A stretch of DNA of 54,249 nt from an uncultured Eubacteriales bacterium (GTDB lineage Bacteria; Bacillota; Clostridia; Lachnospirales; Lachnospiraceae). Below the pieces are notes generated by a model, which was given only the letters and a program-made list of their open reading frames with translations, was not told the DNA's origin and made no database searches. The translations under genes were made by a program, and so were the position numbers. The stretch spans positions 1-54,249 of the forward strand of contig CASDTX010000024.1 in the NCBI GenBank assembly GCA_949283695.1, read 5' to 3'. How positions within the stretch are numbered: position 1 is the first letter of the stretch; each line of letters starts with the position of its first letter. Below are positions 31,995-40,470 of this stretch, piece by piece.

Positions 31995-34385
31995 ATGAAA
32001 AGAAGCAAAGGCATAATCAGCCTGATCCTTGTGGCGGCAGTTATGGTGCTGCTGGGCGTGACCACGATCCGTGGACTGGATGCAGACGGGATGGGTTCTG
32101 CGAGGAACATCAAGCTTGGTCTTGACCTGGAAGGCGGTGTGAGCATTACCTATCAGGTGAAAGGCGAGACTCCGTCCAAAGAGGATATGAATGATACGGC
32201 GTATAAGATGCAGCGCCGTGTGGAGCAGTACAGCACAGAGGCGCAGGCTTATCAGGAAGGAGACAACCGGATCAGCATCGAGATCCCCGGTGTAGAGGAT
32301 GCGAACACAATCCTCGAGGAACTGGGACAGCCGGGTTCTCTGTATTTTATCAAGCATTATGACGCAGATGGAAATGCGAACTATACAGCCGGTACGGACG
32401 GGTATGTGCTGAACAAAACCATCGAAGAGATGGAGGAGAGCGGTTCCATCGTGCTGACCGGCTCGGAAGTGGAGAACGCGTCGGCCGGATCCTATCAGAG
32501 CAGTACGACAGGAGCTACCCAGTATGCGGTGGAGCTGACACTGAACAAAGAAGGAACAGAAGCGTTCGCGGAAGCGACAGAAGAAGCGGTTAATAATGGC
32601 AATGACACAATTGCGATCTATTATGACGGAGAGCTGATCAGTGTTCCGCAGGTAGATGAGGCGATTAAGAACGGTCAGGCACAGATTTCCAGTCCCACGA
32701 TGACGTATGAGGAGGCAGATTCCATCGCTTCTACGATCCGTATCGGAGGCCTGAATCTGGAACTGGAGGAAATCAGTTCGAAAGTCGTAGGCGCACAGCT
32801 TGGCGAGGAAGCAATCAGTACCAGCCTTATGGCAGGCGCAATCGGACTTGCGCTCGTGTGCGTGTTCATGATCATTGTATATCTGCTCCCGGGGCTTGCG
32901 TCCAGTATTGCGCTGGTGTTCTATACAGGGCTGACACTGGTTCTTCTGAATGCCTTTGATATCACCCTGACCCTTCCGGGTATTGCGGGTATTATCCTTG
33001 GCATCGGTATGGCGGTGGATGCGAATGTCATTATCTTCGCCCGTGTGAGGGAGGAACTCTCTTCCGGGGCTTCTGTACTGGCATCGTTAAAGGCGGGATT
33101 CCGAAAAGCAATGTCTGCGATCCTGGACGGAAATATTACCACCCTGATCGCAGCAGGCGTACTCTGGCTGCGCGGCAGCGGCCCGGTGAAGGGCTTCGCA
33201 CAGACTTTGGCGCTGGGTATCGTAGTATCCATGTTCACAGCGCTGGTAATTACAAGAGTCATTATCTTCGCGTTCTATGCAGTCGGCATTCGGAAGAAGG
33301 CTCTGTACGGACGCGTGAAAGCAGAGAGAAAGCCCATTGATTTCCTTGGGAAGAGAAAGGTGTTCTTTGTCATTTCCATCGTGCTGTGTCTGAGCGGATT
33401 TGTGGGCATGGGAATCAATCAGGCACGGGGCATCGGCACCATGAATTACAGCCTGGACTTCGCCGGCGGAACAGCGTCTACGGTAACCTTTGACCGGGAG
33501 TATACACTGGATGAGATTGACAGTCAGATGATTCCGGAACTGGAGGATATCACCGGGGACAATAATATCCAGGTGCAGACCGTAAAAGGAACGAATCAGG
33601 TCGTATTTAAGACACAGACACTGGATCTTGATACGCGGGAAGCGTTTGAGACATACATGCAGGATGAGTTCGGGGTGACAGAAGAGATCACCACAGAGAA
33701 TATCAGCTCTACCGTAAGTTCAGAAATGAGAACGGACGCAGTGGTGGCCGTCATTATCGCTACAGTCTGCATGCTGCTTTACATCTGGTTCCGGTTCAAA
33801 GATATCCGTTTCGCAACCAGTGCAGTAATCGCACTGGCACATGATGTACTGGTGGTGTTTGGATTCTATGTGATCGCAAGAGTATCCGTAGGAAATACAT
33901 TTATCGCATGTATGCTGACGATCGTCGGTTACTCGATCAATGCAACGATCGTAATCTTCGACCGTATCCGGGAGGAGCTGAAGATTTCCGGCAAGGCAGA
34001 TTTGAAAGAGCTGGTGAATCGGTGTATTACCCAGACGCTTACAAGAAGTATCTATACTTCCCTGACCACATTTATTACCATCGCAGTTCTCTATGTGATG
34101 GGAGTAAGCTCGATCAAAGAGTTTGCGCTGCCGCTGATGGTAGGTGTTGTATGCGGCGCATATTCTTCCGTATGTATAACCGGAGCTCTCTGGTACACGA
34201 TGAAAACATGGGGAGCGGCAAAGCCGGCCGTTGGCAAAGCGGTAGAAGACAAAGGTTCCGATGGAAGCGCAGCAGAATGGAACGCCGGTTCGGATACACA
34301 GGCTGACAAGACTCAGCCGGCAGGCGGCACTCAGAATTCTGGGAAGAAATCTTCGAAATCGAAAAAGAAGAAAAAAAGAAAATAG
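31995..34385 (+). CDS. secDF: Protein translocase subunit SecDF (fused)
   Basis: The 796-aa protein joins SecD and SecF. The SecD half has IKLGLDLEGGVSITYQV, a large outer domain, FVTGSEVENA-like sequence (IVLTGSEVENA), and the membrane block LTLPGIAGIILGIGMAVDANVIIFARVREEL. The SecF half starts near residue 445 with YSLDFAGGTASTVTF and has TIVGYSINATIVIFDRIREELK and TRSIYTSLTTFITIAVLY. SecDF uses the proton or sodium gradient to pull secreted proteins out of SecYEG. The C-terminus is long, Gly/Ser/Lys-rich and ends in a basic stretch. It closes the SCIFF region and is followed by a strong terminator. Confidence 0.96.
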   Translation: MKRSKGIISLILVAAVMVLLGVTTIRGLDADGMGSARNIKLGLDLEGGVSITYQVKGETPSKEDMNDTAYKMQRRVEQYSTEAQAYQEGDNRISIEIPGVEDANTILEELGQPGSLYFIKHYDADGNANYTAGTDGYVLNKTIEEMEESGSIVLTGSEVENASAGSYQSSTTGATQYAVELTLNKEGTEAFAEATEEAVNNGNDTIAIYYDGELISVPQVDEAIKNGQAQISSPTMTYEEADSIASTIRIGGLNLELEEISSKVVGAQLGEEAISTSLMAGAIGLALVCVFMIIVYLLPGLASSIALVFYTGLTLVLLNAFDITLTLPGIAGIILGIGMAVDANVIIFARVREELSSGASVLASLKAGFRKAMSAILDGNITTLIAAGVLWLRGSGPVKGFAQTLALGIVVSMFTALVITRVIIFAFYAVGIRKKALYGRVKAERKPIDFLGKRKVFFVISIVLCLSGFVGMGINQARGIGTMNYSLDFAGGTASTVTFDREYTLDEIDSQMIPELEDITGDNNIQVQTVKGTNQVVFKTQTLDLDTREAFETYMQDEFGVTEEITTENISSTVSSEMRTDAVVAVIIATVCMLLYIWFRFKDIRFATSAVIALAHDVLVVFGFYVIARVSVGNTFIACMLTIVGYSINATIVIFDRIREELKISGKADLKELVNRCITQTLTRSIYTSLTTFITIAVLYVMGVSSIKEFALPLMVGVVCGAYSSVCITGALWYTMKTWGAAKPAVGKAVEDKGSDGSAAEWNAGSDTQADKTQPAGGTQNSGKKSSKSKKKKKRK

Positions 34386-34411
34386 CAAACAATCGACAAC
34401 AATATAAAATG

Positions 34412-34461
34412 GCCGCGGTGCCCTGCAGAAAATCTTGCTGCAGAGCACCGCGGCTGTTTTT
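34412..34461 (+). terminator. Intrinsic terminator of secDF
   Basis: GCCGCGGTGC (34412-34421) with CTGCAG pairs with CTGCAG and GCACCGCGGC (34445-34454), then TGTTTTTG. Confidence 0.9.
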
Positions 34462-34550
34462 GTGAATGGTGCTCCTGCGGACAGCAGCATGCGAATCTTG
34501 TTTTGGATCTTGCTGAGAAGAATCGGATATAAATATGGTGCAGGATATGT

Positions 34551-34556
34551 TATAAT
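34551..34556 (+). promoter_or_regulatory. Extended -10 promoter of recJ
   Basis: TGT-TATAAT (34548-34556) lies about 80 bp before the recJ start. No good -35 box; the predicted transcript starts just before repeat copy D. Confidence 0.6.
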
Positions 34557-34575
34557 TCATTAGACAAGCAGTGTT

Positions 34576-34602
34576 GCGGTACTGCGCCCTCTGCACCGAC
34601 GC
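34576..34602 (-). repeat. Copy D of the GCGTCAGTG hairpin family (diverged)
   Basis: Read on the minus strand GCGTCGGTGCAGAGGG then CGCAGTAC matches copy C (44728 downward) in about 20 of 24 positions. It lies in the recJ leader, 33 nt before the start codon. Confidence 0.6.
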
Positions 34603-34634
34603 TGACGATACGGATGAAGAAACGAGGAAATGGA

Positions 34635-36347
34635 ATGGAACGCTGGTTTATTACGATGAAGAAGGCTGATTTTAATGCGATCGGAGAGAAATATCACATT
34701 TCTCCGATCTTGGCACGGCTGATCCGCAACCGGGATATCATCGGAGATGAGGCTGTGGATTTCTACTTAAACGGGACGATCGCAGATCTTTATGATGGGA
34801 TGCTGATGCAGGATATGGACCGGGCGGTGGAGATCCTTGCGGAAAAGATCCGGGAGGAGAAGCGAATCCGTGTGATCGGAGATTATGATATCGACGGAGT
34901 CAACGCGACTTATATCCTGCAGGAAGGGCTGTCCGGGCTGGGCGCTGAAGTGGATACGGATATTCCTGACCGGATCAAGGATGGCTACGGGCTGAACAAG
35001 ATGCTGATCGACCGGGCGATCGACGACGGAATCGACACGATTGTCACCTGCGACAATGGGATCGCTGCCATGGATGAGATCGCATATGGGAAGAAGAATG
35101 GGCTGACCATTATCGTGACAGACCATCACGAAGTTCCGTATATCGAGATGAACGGGGAACGGGAGTACCTTCTGCCGCAGGCAGACGCGGTGGTGGATCC
35201 CCATCGCGCGGACTGCGGGTATCCATTCAAAGGACTGTGCGGGGCAGCAGTGGCCTACAAACTGATCGAAGCCTTGTATGACGTAATGCAGCGGGATCCG
35301 GAAGATATGGACTACTTGATGGAGAATGTAGCAGTGGCAACAGTGGGCGATGTGATGGATCTCAACGGCGAGAACAGGATCTTCGTGAAACAGGGACTGG
35401 AGATGCTGAAGCGAACCCAGAATCCGGGACTGAAAGCGCTGATCGAGTGTACCGGGATTGATCCGAACCGTCTGAGTGCATACCATATCGGGTTCGTGAT
35501 CGGGCCGTGCATCAATGCCAGCGGGAGACTGGATACGGCGAAGCGTGCCCTGGAGCTGCTGAATGTCCGGTCCAGGCGGGAGGCGGTGATGCTCGCGGAG
35601 GATCTGAAGGCACTGAACGACAGCAGGAAGGAAATGACAGAGCGCGGTGTGGCCGAGGCGGTGAATCTGATCGAAACCACGTCGCTCAAAGATGACAGAG
35701 TTCTGGTTGTCTATCTTCCGGACTGTCATGAAAGCATCGCGGGGATCATTGCCGGCAGGATCCGTGAGCGGTACTACCGGCCGGTATTTGTACTGACGCG
35801 GGCGGAGGACGGAGTTAAGGGATCCGGGCGTTCCATAGAGGCCTACGATATGTTTGCTCAGATGTGTAAATGCCGGGCCCTGTTTACGAAATTCGGCGGT
35901 CATAAGCTGGCGGCCGGACTCTCCCTGGAAGAAAGAAATGTGCAGCGCTTCCGGGAAACAATCAACGCCCTCTGCGATCTGAGCGACGAGGATCTTCAGG
36001 AGAAAGTGTCCATTGATATGCGGCTGCCGTTCCCTTATATCACAGAAGATCTGGTCCATGAACTGGAGCTGCTGGAACCCTTCGGCAAGGGCAACCCGAA
36101 GCCTTTGTTCGCAGAGCGGAATCTGCGGGTGATCAGCCCCAGGATCTTCGGTAAGAACCGGAACGTCCTGAAATGCAGGCTGGAAGATCCACAGGACAAT
36201 CAGATGGAAGCAGTGTATTTCGGAGATGTGGAAGCCTGTCTGAAGACCATGGAAGAGAAACGCATCATGTCCTTTACCTATTATCCGTCTGTCAACGAAT
36301 ATATGGGGAGGAGAACCGTGCAGCTGACAATCGTGAATTATCAATAA
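34635..36347 (+). CDS. recJ: Single-stranded-DNA-specific exonuclease RecJ
   Basis: ATG 34635 gives 570 aa and the start MERWFITMKKADF; an in-frame ATG at 34614 has no ribosome site. DHH phosphoesterase motifs are present: VIGDYDIDGVNATYIL, TIVTCDNGIAA, IVTDHHEVPY and AVVDPHRADCGYPFKGLCGAAVAYKL. The DHHA1 part has FTKFGGHKLAAGLSL and a C-terminal OB-like domain follows. RecJ degrades single-stranded DNA 5' to 3' in recombination and repair. It is shorter than the 750-aa Bacillus RecJ and lacks the extra C-terminal domain. GRSIEAYDMFAQM shows the usual substrate region. It is a single gene before the metG T-box. Confidence 0.94.
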   Translation: MERWFITMKKADFNAIGEKYHISPILARLIRNRDIIGDEAVDFYLNGTIADLYDGMLMQDMDRAVEILAEKIREEKRIRVIGDYDIDGVNATYILQEGLSGLGAEVDTDIPDRIKDGYGLNKMLIDRAIDDGIDTIVTCDNGIAAMDEIAYGKKNGLTIIVTDHHEVPYIEMNGEREYLLPQADAVVDPHRADCGYPFKGLCGAAVAYKLIEALYDVMQRDPEDMDYLMENVAVATVGDVMDLNGENRIFVKQGLEMLKRTQNPGLKALIECTGIDPNRLSAYHIGFVIGPCINASGRLDTAKRALELLNVRSRREAVMLAEDLKALNDSRKEMTERGVAEAVNLIETTSLKDDRVLVVYLPDCHESIAGIIAGRIRERYYRPVFVLTRAEDGVKGSGRSIEAYDMFAQMCKCRALFTKFGGHKLAAGLSLEERNVQRFRETINALCDLSDEDLQEKVSIDMRLPFPYITEDLVHELELLEPFGKGNPKPLFAERNLRVISPRIFGKNRNVLKCRLEDPQDNQMEAVYFGDVEACLKTMEEKRIMSFTYYPSVNEYMGRRTVQLTIVNYQ

Positions 36348-36396
36348 GAAGGATGATAGAAGTGTCTTTGGAAAGTGCGGGAGATTTTGAAACTCC

Positions 36397-36425
36397 TTGA
36401 CATTCGCTGCCCCATGTGCTAACCT
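36397..36425 (+). promoter_or_regulatory. Promoter of the metG T-box leader
   Basis: TTGACA (36397-36402), 17 bp, TAACCT (36420-36425). Confidence 0.65.
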
Positions 36426-36459
36426 TTTCTACAGATTCTATGAATTAAAGATGAAATTG

Positions 36460-36755
36460 GAAACGCAATGACGAAGAGAGTAGTCTGCCGGAGATCTTAC
36501 AGAGAGGGCCCGAACGCTGAGAGGGACTGATGGAACGCAGATGAACATGGCTTCTGAGCAGCGCACCGAACTGTGAAGATGTCCTGGCGGTATGCCGGGC
36601 GTCGGCAGTGAGACTGCGAAGGGTCCGCCCTTTACAGCGGAGGGGTGCAGATCAGGCACTCACTGAGATCTCCGCCTGTGAGGGGGAGATGAAGAGAAGT
36701 GGTAACACGGCAGTATGCCCGTCTTCTTAGGCAATAAGAAGACGGGCTTTTCTTA
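36460..36755 (+). promoter_or_regulatory. T-box riboswitch, methionine specificity predicted
   Basis: Stem I starts with the conserved GACGAAGAGAGTAG and has the distal AGAGAG...GCTGAGAGG loop motifs. On the descending side GAAC-ATG-G places a Met specifier codon at 36547-36549. Stem III is GAGATCTCC with the partner GGGGGAGAT. The T-box core reads GTGGTAACACGG (near 36700), a variant of TGGNACCGCG. The terminator CCCGTCTTCTT (36718-36728) with AAGAAGACGGG (36736-36746) ends in CTTTTCTT. Uncharged tRNA-Met would bind and let metG be read. Confidence 0.92.
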
Positions 36756-36807
36756 TATCATTAGGAGGTCTTTTGGACTGGCCTATGATATAGGTGTATA
36801 CGCCACA

Positions 36808-36831
36808 GCAATTACCGCCTAGCGGTATTGC
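36808..36831 (+). other. Small hairpin between T-box and metG
   Basis: GCAATTACCGC (36808-36818) pairs with GCGGTATTGC (36822-36831) with one bulge. It follows the T-box terminator and precedes the metG Shine-Dalgarno by about 45 nt. No function is evident. Confidence 0.45.
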
Positions 36832-36888
36832 GACGGCGCGCAAAGTGTGAATCGCCATTGGTTTCTGGTGGGAAAGAGAGGAAAAAAT

Positions 36889-38814
36889 ATGTCAGAAAAA
36901 CCGAAGTATTATATTACAACTGCGATTGCCTACACATCGGGGAAACCGCATATTGGCAATACGTATGAGATCGTGCTTGCGGATGCGATTGCGCGTTATA
37001 AGAGAAGTCAGGGATACGATGTATTCTTCCAGACAGGGACAGATGAGCATGGGCAGAAGATCGAGCTGAAGGCAGGAGAAGCAGGGATTACGCCGAAAGA
37101 GTTCGTGGATCAGGTGTCCACTCAGATCAAGACCATCTGGGACCTGATGGATACATCCTATGACAAGTTTATCCGCACCACAGATGAAGACCACGAGAAA
37201 CAGGTGCAGAAGATCTTCAAGAAGCTCTATGATCAGGGCGATATTTATAAAGGGTATTATGAGGGAATGTACTGTACTCCGTGTGAGTCTTTCTTCACAG
37301 AGTCGCAGCTGGTTGACGGCAAATGTCCGGACTGCGGACGGGAAGTCCAGCCGGCCCGGGAAGAGGCGTATTTCTTCAAGATGAGCAAGTACGCGGATCG
37401 TCTGATCGAGCATATTAACACGCACCCGGAGTTCATTCAGCCGGTGTCCAGGAAGAATGAGATGATGAACAACTTCCTGCTTCCGGGCCTGCAGGATCTC
37501 TGCGTATCCAGAACCTCTTTTAAGTGGGGGATTCCGGTTGATTTTGACGACAAGCATGTAATCTATGTCTGGCTGGATGCCCTGACCAACTACATCACCG
37601 GAATCGGGTATGACACGGACGGAAACAGCACGGACCAGTTCAACAAACTGTGGCCGGCAGATCTGCATCTGATCGGCAAGGATATCATTCGTTTCCATAC
37701 GATCTACTGGCCGATTTTCCTGATGGCGCTGGGACTTCCGCTGCCGAAGCAGGTATTCGGTCATCCATGGCTGCTGCAGGGCGACGGCAAGATGAGCAAG
37801 TCGAAAGGGAACGTGCTTTATGCAGATGAGCTGGTTGATTTCTTCGGCGTGGATGCTGTGCGTTATTTTGTGCTCCATGAGATGCCGTTTGAGAATGACG
37901 GGGTGATCACCTGGGAGCTGATGGTGGAGCGCCTGAATTCTGACCTGGCGAACACCCTGGGCAATCTGGTGAACCGTACAGTGTCTATGACCAACAAATA
38001 TTTCGCAGGCACAGTGTCAGACAGAGGTGTTTCCGAAGAAATGGATGATGACCTGAAGAGTGTGATCGCAAACACGCCGAAGGCAGTGGATGTGAAGATG
38101 AACGACCTGAGGGTAGCGGATGCCATTACCGAGATTTTCAATCTGTTTAAGCGCTGCAATAAATATATTGATGAGACGATGCCGTGGGTACTGGCAAAGG
38201 ACGAGGCGAAGAAAGACCGTTTGGAGACGGTTCTGTGGAATCTGATCCAGGGAATCTCCGCCGGAGCGCGTCTGCTGGAACCATTTATGCCGTCCACCAG
38301 CAGGAAGATCCTGGAGCAGCTTGGAGACGGACATGTAACGGAGAAGCCGGAGATTCTGTTCCAGAGACTGGATGTGGAAGAAGTGATGAAGAAGGTAGAA
38401 GCACTCCACCCGGCTGTGAACGAGAACGATGGAGACAGCGGAGAACAGGACAGCGGCGCAGAGCAGGTGATTGATCTGGAACCGAAGGATGAGATTACCT
38501 TCGATCAGTTCGGGGCAATGCAGTTCCAGGTGGGCGAGATCATCGCATGTGAAGCAGTGAAAAAGTCTAAGAAGCTTCTGTGCTCCCAGGTAAAGATCGG
38601 GAGCCAGGTGAAACAGATCGTGTCAGGTATCAAGGCGCACTATACACCGGAAGAGATGGTGGGCAAGAAGGTCATGGTGCTTGTCAATCTGAAGCCGGCG
38701 AAGCTGGCGGGTGTGCTCTCGGAGGGCATGCTGCTCTGCGCGGAAGACGCAGAAGGGAATTTGTCTCTGATGGTACCGGAGAAAGAGATGCCCGCCGGAG
38801 CAGAGATACGCTAG
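36889..38814 (+). CDS. metG: Methionyl-tRNA synthetase
   Basis: ATG 36889 after GAGAGGA gives 641 aa. The HIGH motif is KPHIGNTYEIV, the zinc knuckle CTPC...CPDC lies near residues 126-147, and KMSKSKGN is near residue 302. A C-terminal tRNA-binding domain of the EMAP-II/Trbp111 type (about residues 530-641: FGAMQFQVGEIIACEAVKKSKKLLCSQVKIG) is present, with an acidic linker before it. The enzyme charges tRNA-Met and supplies initiator and elongator tRNA. Expression is governed by the T-box upstream. Its stop codon overlaps the stop codon of the convergent aminotransferase gene in the tetranucleotide CTAG (38811-38814). Confidence 0.97.
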   Translation: MSEKPKYYITTAIAYTSGKPHIGNTYEIVLADAIARYKRSQGYDVFFQTGTDEHGQKIELKAGEAGITPKEFVDQVSTQIKTIWDLMDTSYDKFIRTTDEDHEKQVQKIFKKLYDQGDIYKGYYEGMYCTPCESFFTESQLVDGKCPDCGREVQPAREEAYFFKMSKYADRLIEHINTHPEFIQPVSRKNEMMNNFLLPGLQDLCVSRTSFKWGIPVDFDDKHVIYVWLDALTNYITGIGYDTDGNSTDQFNKLWPADLHLIGKDIIRFHTIYWPIFLMALGLPLPKQVFGHPWLLQGDGKMSKSKGNVLYADELVDFFGVDAVRYFVLHEMPFENDGVITWELMVERLNSDLANTLGNLVNRTVSMTNKYFAGTVSDRGVSEEMDDDLKSVIANTPKAVDVKMNDLRVADAITEIFNLFKRCNKYIDETMPWVLAKDEAKKDRLETVLWNLIQGISAGARLLEPFMPSTSRKILEQLGDGHVTEKPEILFQRLDVEEVMKKVEALHPAVNENDGDSGEQDSGAEQVIDLEPKDEITFDQFGAMQFQVGEIIACEAVKKSKKLLCSQVKIGSQVKQIVSGIKAHYTPEEMVGKKVMVLVNLKPAKLAGVLSEGMLLCAEDAEGNLSLMVPEKEMPAGAEIR

Positions 38815-39899
38815 TCTTTCAGTACGTGAAGAAGCCGTGAGTTTGCCTCAGGCAGCATAATACAGAACCGTACGAATTCTCCTTCCAGACATTGGAAGGA
38901 AGAACAGTCGCGGATCATGAGACCGTTTTTGATGCATGTTTCGAACACATCGAAAGCGGTCTTTTCATGTGCCTGAATCTTCAGGAGCAGGAAGTTGGCA
39001 TAAGGCGGATAGACCTTATACGCCGGGCACTGTGAGAGCGCGTCATACAGTCTGCTGCGTTCGGAAAGGATCAGTTCTCTTGTACGGCGGATGTAATCTT
39101 GATCCCGGAACAGGAGCTCTCCGGCGAGTGCGGCCAGACTGTTCAGCGACCAGGGGATCTGCTTCTCTTTCATTGTTTTCAGGAAATCGCGGTTTCCTGT
39201 GACCGCGTATCCCAGCCGCATACCCGGTGCGGCGAAGAACTTGGACACGCCGCGCAGCACGCAGAAGTTGGAGAACTTCTCTGTGAAGGGAACCGCGGTG
39301 ACTTCGGATACATCCGGGGCAAATTCTACATAGGTTTCATCGATCATGACGAAGATGTCTTTCTCCGAACAGAACGTCAGCAGCTGTTCCATATCGCTGC
39401 GGAGAATTGCGGACGAGGTGGGATTATTCGGGTTGCAGAGAATGAGGAAATCATATCTGCCTTTCTCGAGAGCGGAACACAGATCGCTGATATCCAGTGT
39501 GAAATCACGCTCTTCCTGCAGGTGGTAATATTCCTGCGTGCTTCCGGAGAAGGACAGTTCTCGGGAATATTCGGAATAGGTAGGGCCGAGAATGAGCGTG
39601 CGTCTGGGCGCGCGGGCGCCGATCAGAATCGCGATCAGTTCGCTGGAACCGGATCCCGGAAGGATGAAATCAGCCGGAATCTGGCAGTAATCAGAAAGAA
39701 CAGTCCTAAGCGCTGTGTATTCGCGGTCCGGATATGAGGAGAGTACGTCAAGATGGGCGGCCAGCGTCTCCTTCACAGAGGAAGATAATCCCAGAGGATT
39801 GACGTTTGCACCGAAATTGGTGATATCCTCCTTTTTCAAATGATAATATTCACAGATTTTCTCAATATCACTTCCATGAAACACTGGTTTCGTATTCAT
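38811..39899 (-). CDS. PLP-dependent class I/II aminotransferase, HisC/CobD-like
   Basis: The 362-aa fold-type I PLP enzyme starts MNTKPVFHGSDIEKICEYY. Motifs include FGANVNPLGLSSSV, PGSGSSELIAIL, LCNPNNPTS, MIDETYVEFAPD and the PLP lysine in GVSKFFAAPGMRLGYAV. The HGSD and NVNPLG signatures recall threonine-phosphate decarboxylase (CobD) more than histidinol-phosphate aminotransferase, but no cobalamin or histidine genes are nearby, so the reaction is open. The ATG has GGAGG upstream (rc of 39906-39912 area). It converges on metG with a 4-bp overlap of the two stops and no terminator between. A repeat element lies upstream. Confidence 0.88.
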   Translation of the reverse strand: MNTKPVFHGSDIEKICEYYHLKKEDITNFGANVNPLGLSSSVKETLAAHLDVLSSYPDREYTALRTVLSDYCQIPADFILPGSGSSELIAILIGARAPRRTLILGPTYSEYSRELSFSGSTQEYYHLQEERDFTLDISDLCSALEKGRYDFLILCNPNNPTSSAILRSDMEQLLTFCSEKDIFVMIDETYVEFAPDVSEVTAVPFTEKFSNFCVLRGVSKFFAAPGMRLGYAVTGNRDFLKTMKEKQIPWSLNSLAALAGELLFRDQDYIRRTRELILSERSRLYDALSQCPAYKVYPPYANFLLLKIQAHEKTAFDVFETCIKNGLMIRDCSSFQCLEGEFVRFCIMLPEANSRLLHVLKD

Positions 39900-39921
39900 A
39901 ATTGACCTCCATTTCTTATCT

Positions 39922-40009
39922 GCCTGTATCAGGGCAGGTCGTAAGGCTTTTTATCCTCCTGTGAGCAGTCTTATGTGGTTTCGCCTGTTTGCCCCGGTAT
40001 TTTAAAAAT
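39922..40009 (+). repeat. Degenerate half copy of the 40122-40210 repeat
   Basis: Position by position this stretch aligns with 40122-40210 over its whole length, for example GTGAGCAGTCTTATGTGG against ATGAGCAAGCTCATGTGG and TTTGCCCCGGTATTTTAAAAA against TTTGACCCTGGCATCTAAAAA. Identity is roughly two thirds. It reaches from just inside the aminotransferase leader to the left end of the main element. Confidence 0.7.
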
Positions 40010-40203
40010 GATGTTGGGGTCAAAAGCCCCCAACTATGATGCCTGCGGATTGTTCCGTGCTGCGCGCTCCCACAATCCTGCCCAATATTCGCATATCGTG
40101 GGATATACATCCCACTTTTATGCTCATATCGGGGCGGCTCCCAAGGTCTTTCACCCACTTATGAGCAAGCTCATGTGGGTTTAGACCTTTTGACCCTGGC
40201 ATC
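40010..40203. repeat. 194-bp palindromic element with terminal inverted repeats (MITE- or RNA-like)
   Basis: The ends GATGTTGGGGTCAAAAG (40010-40026) and CTTTTGACCCTGGCATC (40187-40203) are complementary in 14 of 17 positions. Inside are hairpins GTTGGGG/CCCCCAAC, GTGGGA/TCCCAC (40098-40115) and CCCAC..ATGAGC/GCTCAT..GTGGG (40154-40179), the last enclosed by AAGGTCT/AGACCTT. There is no convincing gene: the frames that read through it follow the repeat on both strands. It resembles a dispersed element I recall from gut Lachnospiraceae. Confidence 0.75.
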
Positions 40204-40470
40204 TAAAAATAAGTATAGCACGTAAGTGTGACTTTGCAAATGGCGCTCCACAGAAACAGATTAAATAATATTTAAAGTAAATTAAACAAAAATAATAATT
40301 AAGTTAAAAATATTGGCCCTCAGACCGGAAATCAATTGACATAACTGTTAAATTTTTGTGTCCTACTTTGGAGAATATGGAGAAATATAAATTAAAAAAG
40401 TGTTATATATTGACTAAATAAATTAAAATATATTAATATTTAACAAAATTTTAATTAAAGGAGGAACGGA
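40204..40470 (+). promoter_or_regulatory. AT-rich leader and promoter region of the GH26 gene
   Basis: This 267-bp gap is much richer in A and T than its surroundings. It has candidate -35 boxes TTGACA (about 40336) and TTGACT (about 40411) but no clear -10 at good spacing; a TATATT/TTAATA run follows the second. A regulated promoter is likely. Nothing else is seen. Confidence 0.45.

Noticed and set aside
36438-36659. Minus-strand frame of 73 codons
   Set aside because: It lies fully in the metG T-box, antisense to the conserved stem I motifs.
39916-40202. Frames of 60-80 codons on both strands
   Set aside because: They follow the palindromic repeat element; similar length on both strands is caused by the inverted repeats, and no Shine-Dalgarno is seen.
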